DNA of 64,000 bases from Nordella sp. HKS 07 (GCF_011046735.1 NZ_CP049258.1:2684001-2748000), one strand, 5' to 3'; counted from the stretch's first letter, positions 36,631-45,269 are shown. Notes: generated by a model from the letters alone, not told the origin. A program made the numbers and translations.

Positions 36631-36936
36631 ATGCGTCCACATCTGTTGCTCTGCTTCGGCCTGGCTTTGAGCCTGGCGGAGCCGGTCGCCTTGCCGCCCC
36701 CCGCGCAAGCCGTCACGATCAACATACATATCGGCTCGAACCTCAATCAGGGCCGCGCCATCTCCTGCCGGGACGGCGAGCGGATCCTGCGCAATCGCGG
36801 TTTTCGCGATGTCCGGCGCGTCAATTGCAGCGGGCGATTCTTCGTCTATCGGGCCTGGCGCGGCGGGAGACGATATGAGATCGCGGTGAACCGGCATAAT
36901 GGCCGCGTCGTCGACGTGCGTCGTCTCAGAAGGTGA
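36631..36936 (+). CDS. Small secreted protein, paralogue of the one at 34423
   Basis: A 101-residue protein with a signal peptide (LLLCFGLALSLAEPVALP, cleavage near AQA). The mature part has NIHIGSNL, then two Cys in ISCRDGERILRNRGF and VNCSGR, and ends FVYRAWRGGRRYEIAVNRHNG. Cys spacing and the basic-aromatic ending match the protein at 34423. GGAG at a six-base spacing supports the ATG at 36631 over the in-frame ATG at 36625. Lies 15 bases after the amidohydrolase stop, so it is probably co-transcribed with it. Function unknown. Confidence 0.78.
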   Translation: MRPHLLLCFGLALSLAEPVALPPPAQAVTINIHIGSNLNQGRAISCRDGERILRNRGFRDVRRVNCSGRFFVYRAWRGGRRYEIAVNRHNGRVVDVRRLRR

Positions 36937-36955
36937 TGACTTCTCCACGCTTTCC

Positions 36956-37550
36956 CAGCCCGTCATGGCCGGGCTTGACCCGGCCATCCAGACTCGACGT
37001 CTCGCAGCCGGTGCATGGATAGGCTGGATGGCCGCCTCGAGGGCGGCGGTGACGAGATGGAGAGTGCTCCACTCGCTGCCCCAGCCCGTCATGGCCGGGC
37101 TTCGACCCGGCCATCCAGTCTCGACGTCTCGCGGCCGCTGCATGGATAGGCTGGATGGCCGCCTCGAGGGCGGCCATGACGAGATGGAGAGCGCTCCACT
37201 CGCTGCCCGAGCCCGTCATGGCCCGGTCATCCAGTCTCGACATCTCGCAGCTGTTGCATGGATAGGCTGGATGGCCGCCTCAAGGGCGGCCATGACGAGT
37301 TAAGCAAACGGCCGCGCCCCCCGCTCGTCATGGCCGGGCCCCGACCCGGCCATCCAGTTGGGACGCCATACAGCTGCTGCGCGGATAGGCTGGATGGCCG
37401 CCTCGAGGGCGGCCATGACGAGATGGAGAGTGCTTCGCGCGATGCCCCGGCCCGTCATGGCCGGGCGTCGACCCGGCCATCCAGTCTCGGCACCTTGCAC
37501 CTGCTGCATGGATAGGCTGGGTGGCCGCCTTGAGGGCGGCCACGTGCTAA
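36956..37550. repeat. Tandem array of five palindromic units (about 120 bp each)
   Basis: Five head-to-tail units starting near 36956, 37080, 37207, 37321 and 37443. Each unit begins CCCGTCATGGCCGGGCTTGA then CCCGGCCATCCAG (a hairpin), continues with a variable 20-30 bases and GGATAGGCTGGATGGCCGCC, and ends TCGAGGGCGGCCATGACGAG with a linker. The third unit has lost part of its first hairpin, and the last ends early. Short open frames across it are periodic artefacts. Confidence 0.9.
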
Positions 37551-37770
37551 ACATTCAACTAAACTTCTCAATTCAATATCTTACCGTTATGCAGCGAAAA
37601 TCCCTTCGCAGTTGCACGTCTACGCGCTTGTGTTGTTTAGTAATTGGTGTCTTAATAAACAAAATTACTTAACAACGAAATTCGGCCGCGCGCCCTGAGG
37701 CGCCTGAGCCGAAGCGCATCGCGGAAGCCGTTCCGGCGGCCGGATGCGGATGGCAACGGGAGAAGACCTC
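37551..37770. promoter_or_regulatory. AT-rich upstream region of SBP operon
   Basis: After the tandem array the sequence becomes markedly AT-rich (37551-37675, with TTAATAAACAAAATTACTTAA) and then returns to high GC before the binding-protein ATG at 37771. This is the natural promoter location for the long operon to 48265, but no single -35/-10 pair stands out. Confidence 0.35.
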
Positions 37771-39102
37771 ATGAAGACTATGCTGAAGACTGCAGCGGCG
37801 TTCGGTCTTGCCGCTTTCGCCGCCGCCGCCGGCCAGTCGAGGGCCGAAGCGGCTGAGCTGACTTTGTGCTGGGCGGCCTGGGATCCGGCCAATGCGCTGG
37901 TCGAGCTGTCCAAGGATTTCGAGAAACAGTCGGGCATCACGATGAAGTTCGAATTCGTGCCCTGGCCCAATTTCGCCGACCGCATGCTCAACGAGCTCAA
38001 TTCGGGCGGCAAGCTCTGCGATCTGCTGATCGGCGATTCGCAATGGATCGGCGGCGCCGCCGAGAACGGCAATTACGTGAAGCTCAATGATTTCTTCGAC
38101 AAGGAAGGGATCAAGATGGCGGACTTCGCGCCCGCCACCGTCTATGCCTATTCGACCTGGCCCAAGGGCACGCCCAATTACTGGGCGCTGCCGGCGATGG
38201 GCGACGCCAATGGCTGGTTCTACCGCAAGGACTGGTTCGCCAAGCCGGAGCTCCAGGCCGAGTTCAAGAGCAAATACAACCGCGATCTCAGCGTCCCCAA
38301 AACCTGGGACGAACTCAAGCAGGTGGCGGAGTTCTTCCAGGGCCGCGAGATCGACGGCAAGAAGGTCTATGGCGCGGCGATCTTCACCGAGCGGGCGTCG
38401 GAAGGCATCACCATGGGCGCCACCTCGGCGCTTTATTCCTTCGGTTTCAAATATGAGACAGAGCCCGGCTCCTACCGGATGGAAGGGGCGGTCAATTCCG
38501 AGGACGCCGTCAAGGGCCTCGAATTCTACAAGTCCCTCTACAAATGCTGCACGCCGCCGGGCTACACCGACAGCTATATGGGCGAGGGGCTCGATGCCTT
38601 CAAATCGGGCCAGGTCGCCATGATGATGAACTGGTTCGCCTTCATGCCCGGCATGTACAAGGACGAGAAGGTCGGCGGTGAACATGTCGGCTTCTTCGTT
38701 AACCCGGCGCAGAAGGTCGCCGCCTCGACGCTGGGCGGGCAGGGCATCTCGGTCGTCTCCAACACCGACAACATGGATGGCGCGCTTGCTTACATCAAAT
38801 GGTTCGCGCAGCCCGAGGTGCAGAAGAAATGGTGGTCGCTGGGCGGCTATTCCTGCCTCAATGCGGTGCTGAACGATCCTTCCTTCAAGGACTCGCAGCC
38901 TTTCGCCGGCCAGTTCCTCGAGGCGATGGGCGGCGTCCAGGACTTCTGGCAGGAGCCGGCCTATGCCTCGCTCCTCCAGGCCATGCAGAAGCGCCTGCAT
39001 GACTATGTCGTCGCCGATCAGGGCACGGCCAAGGAGGCGCTCGACAAGCTGATCGCCGACTGGACCGAGGTCTTCAAGGAAGAAGGCAAGATCAGCAACT
39101 AG
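37771..39102 (+). CDS. Carbohydrate ABC transporter substrate-binding protein
   Basis: Periplasmic binding protein of 443 residues. The signal peptide is at residues 1-28 (AAAFGLAAFAAAAGQSRAEA). The mature start AELTLCWAAWDPANALVELS and the VPWPNFADRMLNELNSGG segment place it with polyol/sugar-binding proteins of the sorbitol/mannitol or glycerol transporter type. GGGAGAAG precedes the ATG at 37771. First gene of an operon containing two permeases, a small membrane protein and two ATPases, then the dihydroxyacetone-kinase genes, so a polyol or ketose ligand is likely. Confidence 0.93.
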   Translation: MKTMLKTAAAFGLAAFAAAAGQSRAEAAELTLCWAAWDPANALVELSKDFEKQSGITMKFEFVPWPNFADRMLNELNSGGKLCDLLIGDSQWIGGAAENGNYVKLNDFFDKEGIKMADFAPATVYAYSTWPKGTPNYWALPAMGDANGWFYRKDWFAKPELQAEFKSKYNRDLSVPKTWDELKQVAEFFQGREIDGKKVYGAAIFTERASEGITMGATSALYSFGFKYETEPGSYRMEGAVNSEDAVKGLEFYKSLYKCCTPPGYTDSYMGEGLDAFKSGQVAMMMNWFAFMPGMYKDEKVGGEHVGFFVNPAQKVAASTLGGQGISVVSNTDNMDGALAYIKWFAQPEVQKKWWSLGGYSCLNAVLNDPSFKDSQPFAGQFLEAMGGVQDFWQEPAYASLLQAMQKRLHDYVVADQGTAKEALDKLIADWTEVFKEEGKISN

Positions 39103-39126
39103 GTCGGCTCTCGCGCTCCCCCGTCA

Positions 39127-39256
39127 TTCCCCCTCTCCCGCTTGCGGGAGAGGGTGGCCGAAGGCCGGGTGAGGGTGTCAGGCAGTCGATCCGAACACTG
39201 CCGAGAGCCACCACGCGGCGCGATACACCCTTCTCCCGCAAGCGGGAGAAGGGGAA
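39127..39256. repeat. Intergenic palindromic repeat, family A copy 2
   Basis: Starts TTCCCCCTCTCCCGC-TTGCGGGAGAGGG and ends TTCTCCCGCAAGCGGGAGAAGGGGAA, with GGGTGAGGGTGT inside; same family as at 20661-20816. It sits between SBP and permease genes of one operon, 33 bases before the permease ATG. Confidence 0.8.
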
Positions 39257-39289
39257 ACCTGGCAGAGCACGCCCAGAGGCACCCTGGAT

Positions 39290-40264
39290 ATGAGCATGGC
39301 GACGACAGAGGATCGAGCACAGAGCGGGATCGCCGATCAGGCGGCGGGCACCACAGCACCCGTCATGGCCCGGCGCATGCGCGGCCTCTCCGACAAGGCG
39401 ATCGCCTGGGTCTTCATTGCGCCGACCATCGTCCTCCTCCTGGTGATCAACATCTTTCCGCTGATCTGGACGATCTATCTCTCCTTCACCAACTACCAGG
39501 CGAACCGTCCCAACCGGCCGATCACTTATGTCGGCACCAGATGGTATCAGGACATATTGAGCTCGCCCGATGTGTGGGCGGCGATGCAGGCGACCGCGCA
39601 TTTCGTCTTCTGGACCATCCTGCTGCAGACGCTTATCGGCTTCGGCCTCGCCTATCTCATCGACCGTAAGTTCCGCGGCCACGCCTTCTGGACGACCATC
39701 ATCCTCATCCCGATGATGCTGTCGCCGGCGGTGGTCGGCAATTTCTGGAAGTTCCTCTATCAGCCGCAGATCGGGCTCTTCAACACCGTCGTCTCGTTCT
39801 TCACCGGCATCGAGCCGTCGTCCTTCGAGATGCTGGGCTCGGTTCATCTGTCGCCCTGGTCGATCATCATCGTCGATACCTGGATGTGGACGCCCTATGT
39901 GATGCTGATCTGCCTCGCGGGCTTAAGATCCATCCCCGACTACATCTATGAGGCGGCCGAGGTCGACCGCGCCTCGCCGTGGCGGCAATTCTGGTCGATC
40001 ACGCTGCCCATGGCGCTGCCCTTCATCATGCTCGCCGTGCTGTTCCGCGGCATCGAGAATTTCAAGATGTTCGACATGGTCAATCTCCTGACCGGCGGCG
40101 GACCCGGATCGACCACCGAAGTCGCCTCGATCACGCTCAAGCGCGAGGCTTTCGAGAAGTGGCGCACCGGCTATTCCTCGGCCTTCGCCATCATCCTTTT
40201 CGTCGCCGTCTTCGGCCTCGCCAATATCTATGTGAAGGCGCTCAACCGGGTGAAGCAGAGATGA
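39290..40264 (+). CDS. Carbohydrate ABC transporter permease (MalF/UgpA type)
   Basis: A 324-residue permease. An N-terminal cytoplasmic stretch of about 35 residues precedes the first helix (AWVFIAPTIVLLLVINIFPL). The coupling loop is YIYEAAEVDRASPWRQFWSI, and VNLLTGGGPGSTTEVAS follows near the C-terminus. The start ATG at 39290 follows the family A repeat. Its stop overlaps the next permease start by four bases. Forms the channel with that partner. Confidence 0.93.
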   Translation: MSMATTEDRAQSGIADQAAGTTAPVMARRMRGLSDKAIAWVFIAPTIVLLLVINIFPLIWTIYLSFTNYQANRPNRPITYVGTRWYQDILSSPDVWAAMQATAHFVFWTILLQTLIGFGLAYLIDRKFRGHAFWTTIILIPMMLSPAVVGNFWKFLYQPQIGLFNTVVSFFTGIEPSSFEMLGSVHLSPWSIIIVDTWMWTPYVMLICLAGLRSIPDYIYEAAEVDRASPWRQFWSITLPMALPFIMLAVLFRGIENFKMFDMVNLLTGGGPGSTTEVASITLKREAFEKWRTGYSSAFAIILFVAVFGLANIYVKALNRVKQR

Positions 40265-41216
40265 GCCAGGCCCTGACCACCGCCCATTCCGTCGTCGCCC
40301 CTTCGGCGCTGTCGAAGAAGGTCGCCGGGACGATCGTCATCCTCTATGCCGTCGTCTCGATGATCCCGCTCGCCTGGATCCTGATGACCGGCTTCAAGAC
40401 GCCACCCGATTCGATCGCCTATCCGCCCAAGTTCGTCTTCCAGCCTTCGCTCGAAGGCTACTGCAATCTCTTCACCACCCGCACGCGCCAGACGGCCGAC
40501 TACATCCAGTCGCTGGGGCCGCCTTCCGGCATCTGCGACGAGATCACCCGCAAGCGCGACATGGTCATCGCCGGCCCCTCCAATTATGTGCCGCGCTTCT
40601 GGAACTCGCTCATCATCGCCTTCGGCTCGACTTTTTCGCGGTGTCGCTCGGCGTGCTCGCGGCCTATGCCTTCTCGCGCTTCCGTATCCCGCTCGCCGAC
40701 GATCTGCTCTTCTTCATCCTGTCGACGCGCATGATGCCGCCCATCGCGGTGGCCATCCCGATCTATCTCATGTACCGCAAGCTCGGCCTTTCCGACACGG
40801 CGCTCGGCATGATCCTGCTTTATACCGCCGTCAATGTGTCGCTCGCCGTCTGGCTGCTCAAAGGTTTCATCGACGAGATCCCCAGGGAATATGAGGAGGC
40901 GGCGATGATCGACGGCTATACGCGGCTGCACGCCTTCTTCAAGGTGGTGCTGCCGCAGGCGGCGACCGGCATCGCCGCCACCGCGATCTTCTGCCTGATC
41001 TTCGCCTGGAACGAATATGCCTTCGCCGTGCTCCTCACTTCGGGCGAGGCGCAGACGGCGCCGCCCTTCATCCCGACCATCATCGGCGAGGGCGGCATGG
41101 ACTGGCCGGCGGTCGGCGCCGGCACCACGCTCTTCCTGGTGCCGCTGCTCGTCTTCACCGTGCTTCTGCGCAAGCATCTCCTGCGCGGCATCACCTTCGG
41201 CGCGGTGCGAAAATGA
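40261..41216 (+). pseudogene. Carbohydrate ABC transporter permease (MalG type), frameshifted
   Basis: The gene reads normally from the ATG at 40261 to FWNSLIIAFGSTF, then shifts at the run of five T at about 40632-40636. The remainder (VSLGVLAAYAFSRF to LLRGITFGAVRK) is intact in another frame. Adding one T gives FFAVSLGVLAAYAFSRF, the normal MalG sequence. The span of 956 bases is one short of a multiple of three. Downstream EYEEAAMIDGYTRLHAFFKV (coupling loop) is intact. Being in a homopolymer, this may be a sequencing error. The protein would be 318 residues if restored. Confidence 0.88.
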
Positions 41217-41401
41217 GCGATCTCCTCACCCGTTTCCTGCGCCTTCGCCGCGGCCCTTGGGAAAATCTGGCGACCATTGTCATCGCCGCGGGCGTGCTCA
41301 TGCTGCTGCAGCCCTTGTCGCTTATCCTCTACACCTGGTCCTTCGCCACCATGCTGGCAGGGACGGTGATGTTCGTCATCGTGTCGAAGTTTCCGGAATG
41401 A
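41213..41401 (+). CDS. Small membrane protein of ABC transporter operon
   Basis: A 62-residue protein with two hydrophobic segments (LATIVIAAGVLMLLQPLSLI and FATMLAGTVMFVIVSKF). Its ATG overlaps the permease stop (ATGA), so it is translationally coupled. Glycerol-type ABC operons of rhizobia carry a small membrane protein at the same place between permease and other genes, so it may be an accessory subunit. No recognisable domain. Confidence 0.78.
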   Translation: MSDLLTRFLRLRRGPWENLATIVIAAGVLMLLQPLSLILYTWSFATMLAGTVMFVIVSKFPE

Positions 41402-41433
41402 GGTGACAGACATGATCAAGGAAGGAACCATTA

Positions 41434-41591
41434 TTTCCCCTTCTCCCGCATGCGGGAGAAGGTGGCGCGAAGCGCCGGATGAGGGTGTCCTTTGTGACAT
41501 GATCGGAGAACCTGGCAAAGAAAGCGTCAGCCGAACCAACACCCTCACCGGCCCTGTCGGGCACCCTCTCCCGCAGGCGGGAGAGGGGGAA
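41434..41591. repeat. Intergenic palindromic repeat, family A copy 3 (inverted)
   Basis: Starts TTTCCCCTTCTCCCGCATGC and ends CTCCCGCAGGCGGGAGAGGG. The internal order of the GGATGAGGGTGTCC and CACCCTCACC blocks is opposite to the copies at 20661 and 42771. It fills the gap before the ATPase gene. Confidence 0.8.
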
Positions 41592-41640
41592 TACTGGAGG
41601 CATGCGGCAGCCATGACGAACGGGAGCATGGAGTGAACTG

Positions 41641-42729
41641 ATGGCCGAGATCCGCGTCGAGAATCTGAACAAGTCCTTCGGCGAATTCACCGCCGTCAGG
41701 GATGAGAGCTTCACCGTCCCCGACGCCTCCTTCTTCTGCCTGCTGGGGCCTTCGGGCTGCGGCAAGACGACGACGCTCCGCATGATCGCCGGCCTCGAGC
41801 TGCCGACAGCGGGGCGCATCCTGCTCGGCGGCGAGGATGTCGCCTTCAAGCGCGCCTCAGCACGCGACATCGCCTTCGTGTTCCAGCTCTTCGCGCTCTA
41901 CCCGCATATGAATGTGCGCCGTAATATCGGCTTCCCGCTTCTGTGCCAGGGCGTTGCCGCAGCTGAGATCAAAGCGCGCGTCGAGGAGACGGCGAAACTG
42001 CTGCGCATCGATCAGCTTCTCGACAAGCCGGTATCGGGCCTCGCCGGTGGCGACCGCCAGCGCGTGGCGCTCGGGCGCGCCATCGTGCGCCGCCCGCTCG
42101 CCTTCCTGATGGACGAGCCGCTCGGCACGCTCGACACCGAATTCCGCGACCTCATGTGCGCGGAGCTGCGGGGGCTGCATGAGCGCATCAAGGCGACCAC
42201 CGTCTATGTGACGCATGACCAGCTCGAGGCGATGTCGATGGCCGACCGCATCGCCATCATGAACAAAGGCCGGATCGAGCAGCTGGGCTCGCCGCAGGAA
42301 ATCTATGACCGCCCGGCCACGATCTTCGTCGCCGATTTCGTGGGTTCGCCGGCGATGAATCTGATCGAGGTCGGGGGCGGGCTGGCCAAAGGCGCCAGGA
42401 TACTCGCGCTGGCCGATGCTATCATCGCCATCCCGGAATTGCGCGAGGATGCGCCGGCCGAGGATCTGGTTCTGGGCGCGAGGCCCGAGCATATCCGCTT
42501 CGACGACGCGTCCAGCTATCGCGGCGAAGTGTTCGGCAGCGAATATCTCGGCACCTTGCAGATCGTGACGGTGAAGGTGCCGCAGGGCCGGCTCAAGGTG
42601 AAGCTGCCGGCGAGCCAGGTGGTGCGCAGCGGCGAGCAGGTGGGCTTGAACTTCCTTGCCGACCGCCTGTCGTTGTTCGACAAAGATTCCGGCCGCGCGC
42701 TCAGATCTGCTTTGCATGATGTGCGATGA
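41641..42729 (+). CDS. Carbohydrate ABC transporter ATP-binding protein, first of two
   Basis: A 362-residue MalK-type ATPase. Walker A GPSGCGKTT is at residues 37-45, Q-loop VFQLFALYPHM near 80, Walker B LAFLMDEPLGTLD near 153, and the switch His in THDQLEAM. The ABC signature reads LAGGDRQRV rather than LSGGQ, a degenerate form. Paired with the second ATPase at 42966, this suggests a GlpS/GlpT-like asymmetric heterodimer with one weaker ATP site. TOBE region at the C-terminus (GARPEHIRF). Confidence 0.92.
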   Translation: MAEIRVENLNKSFGEFTAVRDESFTVPDASFFCLLGPSGCGKTTTLRMIAGLELPTAGRILLGGEDVAFKRASARDIAFVFQLFALYPHMNVRRNIGFPLLCQGVAAAEIKARVEETAKLLRIDQLLDKPVSGLAGGDRQRVALGRAIVRRPLAFLMDEPLGTLDTEFRDLMCAELRGLHERIKATTVYVTHDQLEAMSMADRIAIMNKGRIEQLGSPQEIYDRPATIFVADFVGSPAMNLIEVGGGLAKGARILALADAIIAIPELREDAPAEDLVLGARPEHIRFDDASSYRGEVFGSEYLGTLQIVTVKVPQGRLKVKLPASQVVRSGEQVGLNFLADRLSLFDKDSGRALRSALHDVR

Positions 42730-42770
42730 TGCGGGGGAAACTGAAATGACGCTCGCTGAGTTTCGAGGTT

Positions 42771-42950
42771 TTCCCCCTCTCCCGCCTGCGGGAGAGGGTG
42801 CCCGAAGGGTGGGTGAGGGTGTTGGTTCAGCTTTGCGGAGAGTGAAGGACCGCAATCGAACGCTCCCGTCGCCTACGCGCAATCATCGCTTCAAACAGAC
42901 ACCCTCATCCGGCCTTCGGCCACCTTCTCCCGCAAGCGGGAGAAGGGGAA
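42771..42950. repeat. Intergenic palindromic repeat, family A copy 4
   Basis: TTCCCCCTCTCCCGCCTGCG at the left and CTTCTCCCGCAAGCGGGAGA followed by AGGGGAA at the right, with a variable centre. The right end (GAAGGGGAA) directly precedes an ATG at 42951 and could serve as a ribosome-binding site for the next gene. Confidence 0.8.
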
Positions 42951-42965
42951 ATGTGGGCGGCGCCC

Positions 42966-43982
42966 ATGGCTGACATCGCGCTCCGCAACGTAACCAAGCG
43001 GTTCAAATCGGTCACCGCCGTCGACGGCCTTACCCTCGATATCGCCGACGGCGAGTTCACCGTGCTCTTAGGTCCGACGGGGGCCGGCAAGACGACGACC
43101 TTGCGTATCGTCGCCGGTCTCGAGACGCCCGATCAGGGCGAGGTGTGGATCGATGGCCGCAATGCGCGAGGCCTCGCGCCCGCGGCGCGCGATGTGACCT
43201 TCGTGTTCCAGCAATATTCGCTCTATCCGCATTTGAGCGTCTTCGACAATCTGGCCTTCCCCTTGCGCAGCCCGGCGCGGGGTATCCCGGAGCCCGAGAT
43301 CAGACGGCGCGTCGAGGAGGTGGCGGGACTGCTGCGCATCGGCCATAAGCTCGCCAGCAAATCGACCCAGCTCTCGGGCGGCGAGATGCAGCGCGTCGCC
43401 ATCGGCCGGGCTCTCGTGCGGCGCCCGTCGGTTTATCTGATGGACGAGCCGCTGTCCTCGCTCGACGCCAAATTGCGCGCCGATCTGAGGTTGGAGCTCA
43501 AGCGCATCCAGCAGGAGCTGGGCGCCACCATACTTTATGTGACGCATGACCAGATCGAGGCCATGACCATGGCCAACCGCATCGGCGTGATCGACAAGGG
43601 CCGCCTCATCCAGCTAGGCTCGCCGCGCCAGATCTATGAGGACCCGGATTCCGTCTATGTCGCCCAGCGCTTCGGCCAGCCGCAGATCAATCTCCTCCCT
43701 GCCGGGCTCCTGCCCAATGGCGCCCTGCCGAGGGGCGCCGCCACGGTCGGCGCGCGCACCGAGCATCTGGGGTTGCGCAAGGATGGAGCCGGGCAAGCCC
43801 AGGTGGAATGGGTCGAGCATCTGGGCGATCAGAACCATCTGCATCTGCGCCTCGGCGAGCATCGGATCACCACCTTGACGCCGCCCGATACGATGTTCAA
43901 ATCCGGTGACCTGGTGGCGGTGGAACTGATGAAACCGCTTTATTTCGACGCCCAGGGCCAAAGACTGAGAGGTGCGCCATGA
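42966..43982 (+). CDS. Carbohydrate ABC transporter ATP-binding protein, second of two
   Basis: A 338-residue MalK-type ATPase with Walker A GPTGAGKTT, Q-loop VFQQYSLYPHLSV, intact signature LSGGEMQRVAIGRAL, Walker B YLMDEPLSSLD, and switch His in THDQIEAMTM. The TOBE region (GARTEHLGLRK) is short. An in-frame ATG at 42951 directly after the repeat has better ribosome-binding spacing and would add five residues; the family start favours 42966. Its stop overlaps the dhaL start (ATGA), tying the transporter to the dihydroxyacetone-kinase genes. Confidence 0.92.
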   Translation: MADIALRNVTKRFKSVTAVDGLTLDIADGEFTVLLGPTGAGKTTTLRIVAGLETPDQGEVWIDGRNARGLAPAARDVTFVFQQYSLYPHLSVFDNLAFPLRSPARGIPEPEIRRRVEEVAGLLRIGHKLASKSTQLSGGEMQRVAIGRALVRRPSVYLMDEPLSSLDAKLRADLRLELKRIQQELGATILYVTHDQIEAMTMANRIGVIDKGRLIQLGSPRQIYEDPDSVYVAQRFGQPQINLLPAGLLPNGALPRGAATVGARTEHLGLRKDGAGQAQVEWVEHLGDQNHLHLRLGEHRITTLTPPDTMFKSGDLVAVELMKPLYFDAQGQRLRGAP

Positions 43983-44581
43983 CGCCGGATCTGGGCCAAC
44001 TGCTCGATGTCGCGGCGGGCCGCATCATCGCCCATGCGGAGGAGCTGACCACGCTCGATTCGGCCATTGGCGATGCCGATCACGGTCTCAATATGAAGCG
44101 CGGCTTCGAGGCCATTCTCGCCGACCGGGCGAATATTCTGGCGAAACCCTTGCCCGAGGCGCTGAAAGCCATGGGCATGACGCTGGTGATGAAGGTGGGC
44201 GGCGCCTCGGGGCCGCTTTATGGAACCCTGCTTTTGACGCTCGGCAAGGAGCTGCCGGCCGAGCCCGGCCTCGCCGATCTGGCGCGGGCACTCGACGCTG
44301 CGGTCGCGGCGGTCAAGGCCCGCGGCAAGGCCGATTTCGACAACAAGACCATGCTTGATGTCTGGGGCCCGGTCGCCCAACATATCGGCAATGGCACGGC
44401 GAGCTTCGACAGCGTGCGGGAGCTTGCCCGCAGCCGGGCCGAGGCGACCGTGCCGATGAAGGCGCTCAAGGGGCGGGCGTCCTTCCTGGGCGAGCGCTCG
44501 ATCGGCCATATGGACCCGGGTGCGCGCTCGAGCGAAGTGCTGATCGCCGCGATATGCGACGTATTGGAGGGAAGAGAATGA
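43979..44581 (+). CDS. dhaL: Dihydroxyacetone kinase subunit DhaL (ADP-binding)
   Basis: A 200-residue all-helical DhaL protein. The Asp cluster that holds the Mg-ADP is in TTLDSAIGDADHGLNMKRGF (GDADHG near residue 33), and the nucleotide lid shows MKVGGASGPLYGTLLL. The C-terminal AYLGERSIGHxDPGA-like block (SFLGERSIGHMDPGARS) is present. In PTS-dependent systems ADP stays bound and is rephosphorylated by DhaM, then DhaL passes phosphate to the ketose on DhaK. Overlaps the ATPase gene before it and dhaM after it. Confidence 0.95.
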   Translation: MTPDLGQLLDVAAGRIIAHAEELTTLDSAIGDADHGLNMKRGFEAILADRANILAKPLPEALKAMGMTLVMKVGGASGPLYGTLLLTLGKELPAEPGLADLARALDAAVAAVKARGKADFDNKTMLDVWGPVAQHIGNGTASFDSVRELARSRAEATVPMKALKGRASFLGERSIGHMDPGARSSEVLIAAICDVLEGRE

Positions 44582-44970
44582 AGGACAAGGTCGGCATCGT
44601 CATCGTCTCGCACTCGCCCGATGTGGCGCGCGGCACTGCTGACATGGTCCGCCAGATGGTGGGCGAGGACGTGCCGCTGGGCTTCTGCGGCGGCAATCCC
44701 GAGGGCGGGCTCGGCACCGATGTCGCCAAGATCGTAAAAGCCATCGAGGAAGCCTGGTCGGATAAGGGCGTCGCCATCCTTGTCGATCTCGGCGGTGCGG
44801 AGACCAACAGCGAGATGGCGGTCGAGATGCTGGACGCCGATCGGCAGGGCAAGGTCGTGATCTGCAATGCGCCGATCGTCGAGGGTGCGGTGATGGCGGC
44901 GACCGAGGCCTGGGGCGGCGCGTCGCTCGAGGATGTCCGGCGCACCGCCGAGGAGCTGTCGCCGCAATGA
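44578..44970 (+). CDS. dhaM: PTS-dependent dihydroxyacetone kinase phosphotransferase subunit DhaM (EIIA domain)
   Basis: A 130-residue EIIA-mannose-like domain. The phosphoryl-acceptor His12 is in GIVIVSHSPDVARG. GGNPEGGLGTDVAKI and VDLGGAETNSEMAVEML (the second acidic site) follow, as does VICNAPIVEGAVMAA. It takes phosphate from HPr and gives it to ADP bound on DhaL. It is a stand-alone EIIA, unlike the fused E. coli DhaM; HPr and EI are encoded by separate genes directly after it. Confidence 0.94.
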   Translation: MKDKVGIVIVSHSPDVARGTADMVRQMVGEDVPLGFCGGNPEGGLGTDVAKIVKAIEEAWSDKGVAILVDLGGAETNSEMAVEMLDADRQGKVVICNAPIVEGAVMAATEAWGGASLEDVRRTAEELSPQ

Positions 44971-45269
44971 CCGCATGGATCTCCAACTCGGTGCCGATCC
45001 GGCATGATGTCGGGCTGCATGCGCGGCCCTCGGTCAAGCTCACCAAGCTTGCGAAGACCTTTGCCGCGGTGATCGAGATCGCGGGTGAGCCCGACGGCCC
45101 GTGGATCAATGCCAAGAGCATCGTCAAGGTGATGGCGATGAAGGCGAAGCAGGACTCGATCTTGTATGTGCGCGCCGAGGGCGCCGATGCGGCCGCCGCG
45201 GTCGCGGCGCTGAAGGAACTTGTCGAGCGTGATTTCGACGAGGATGCGGCGCATGCGGCAAGCGGTTGA
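44967..45269 (+). CDS. HPr phosphocarrier protein
   Basis: A 100-residue HPr. The active-site His18 is in DVGLHARPSVKL. INAKSIVKVMAMKAKQ contains the Ser46-equivalent site. It carries phosphate from EI to DhaM. Overlaps dhaM by four bases and the EI gene by 17 bases. It is probably dedicated to the DhaKLM system because no sugar-specific EIIB/EIIC genes are present. Confidence 0.95.
   Translation: MTAWISNSVPIRHDVGLHARPSVKLTKLAKTFAAVIEIAGEPDGPWINAKSIVKVMAMKAKQDSILYVRAEGADAAAAVAALKELVERDFDEDAAHAASG

Noticed and set aside
36956-37550. CRISPR array
   Set aside because: Units are about 120 bases, directly adjacent and internally palindromic, with no unique spacers and no cas genes nearby.
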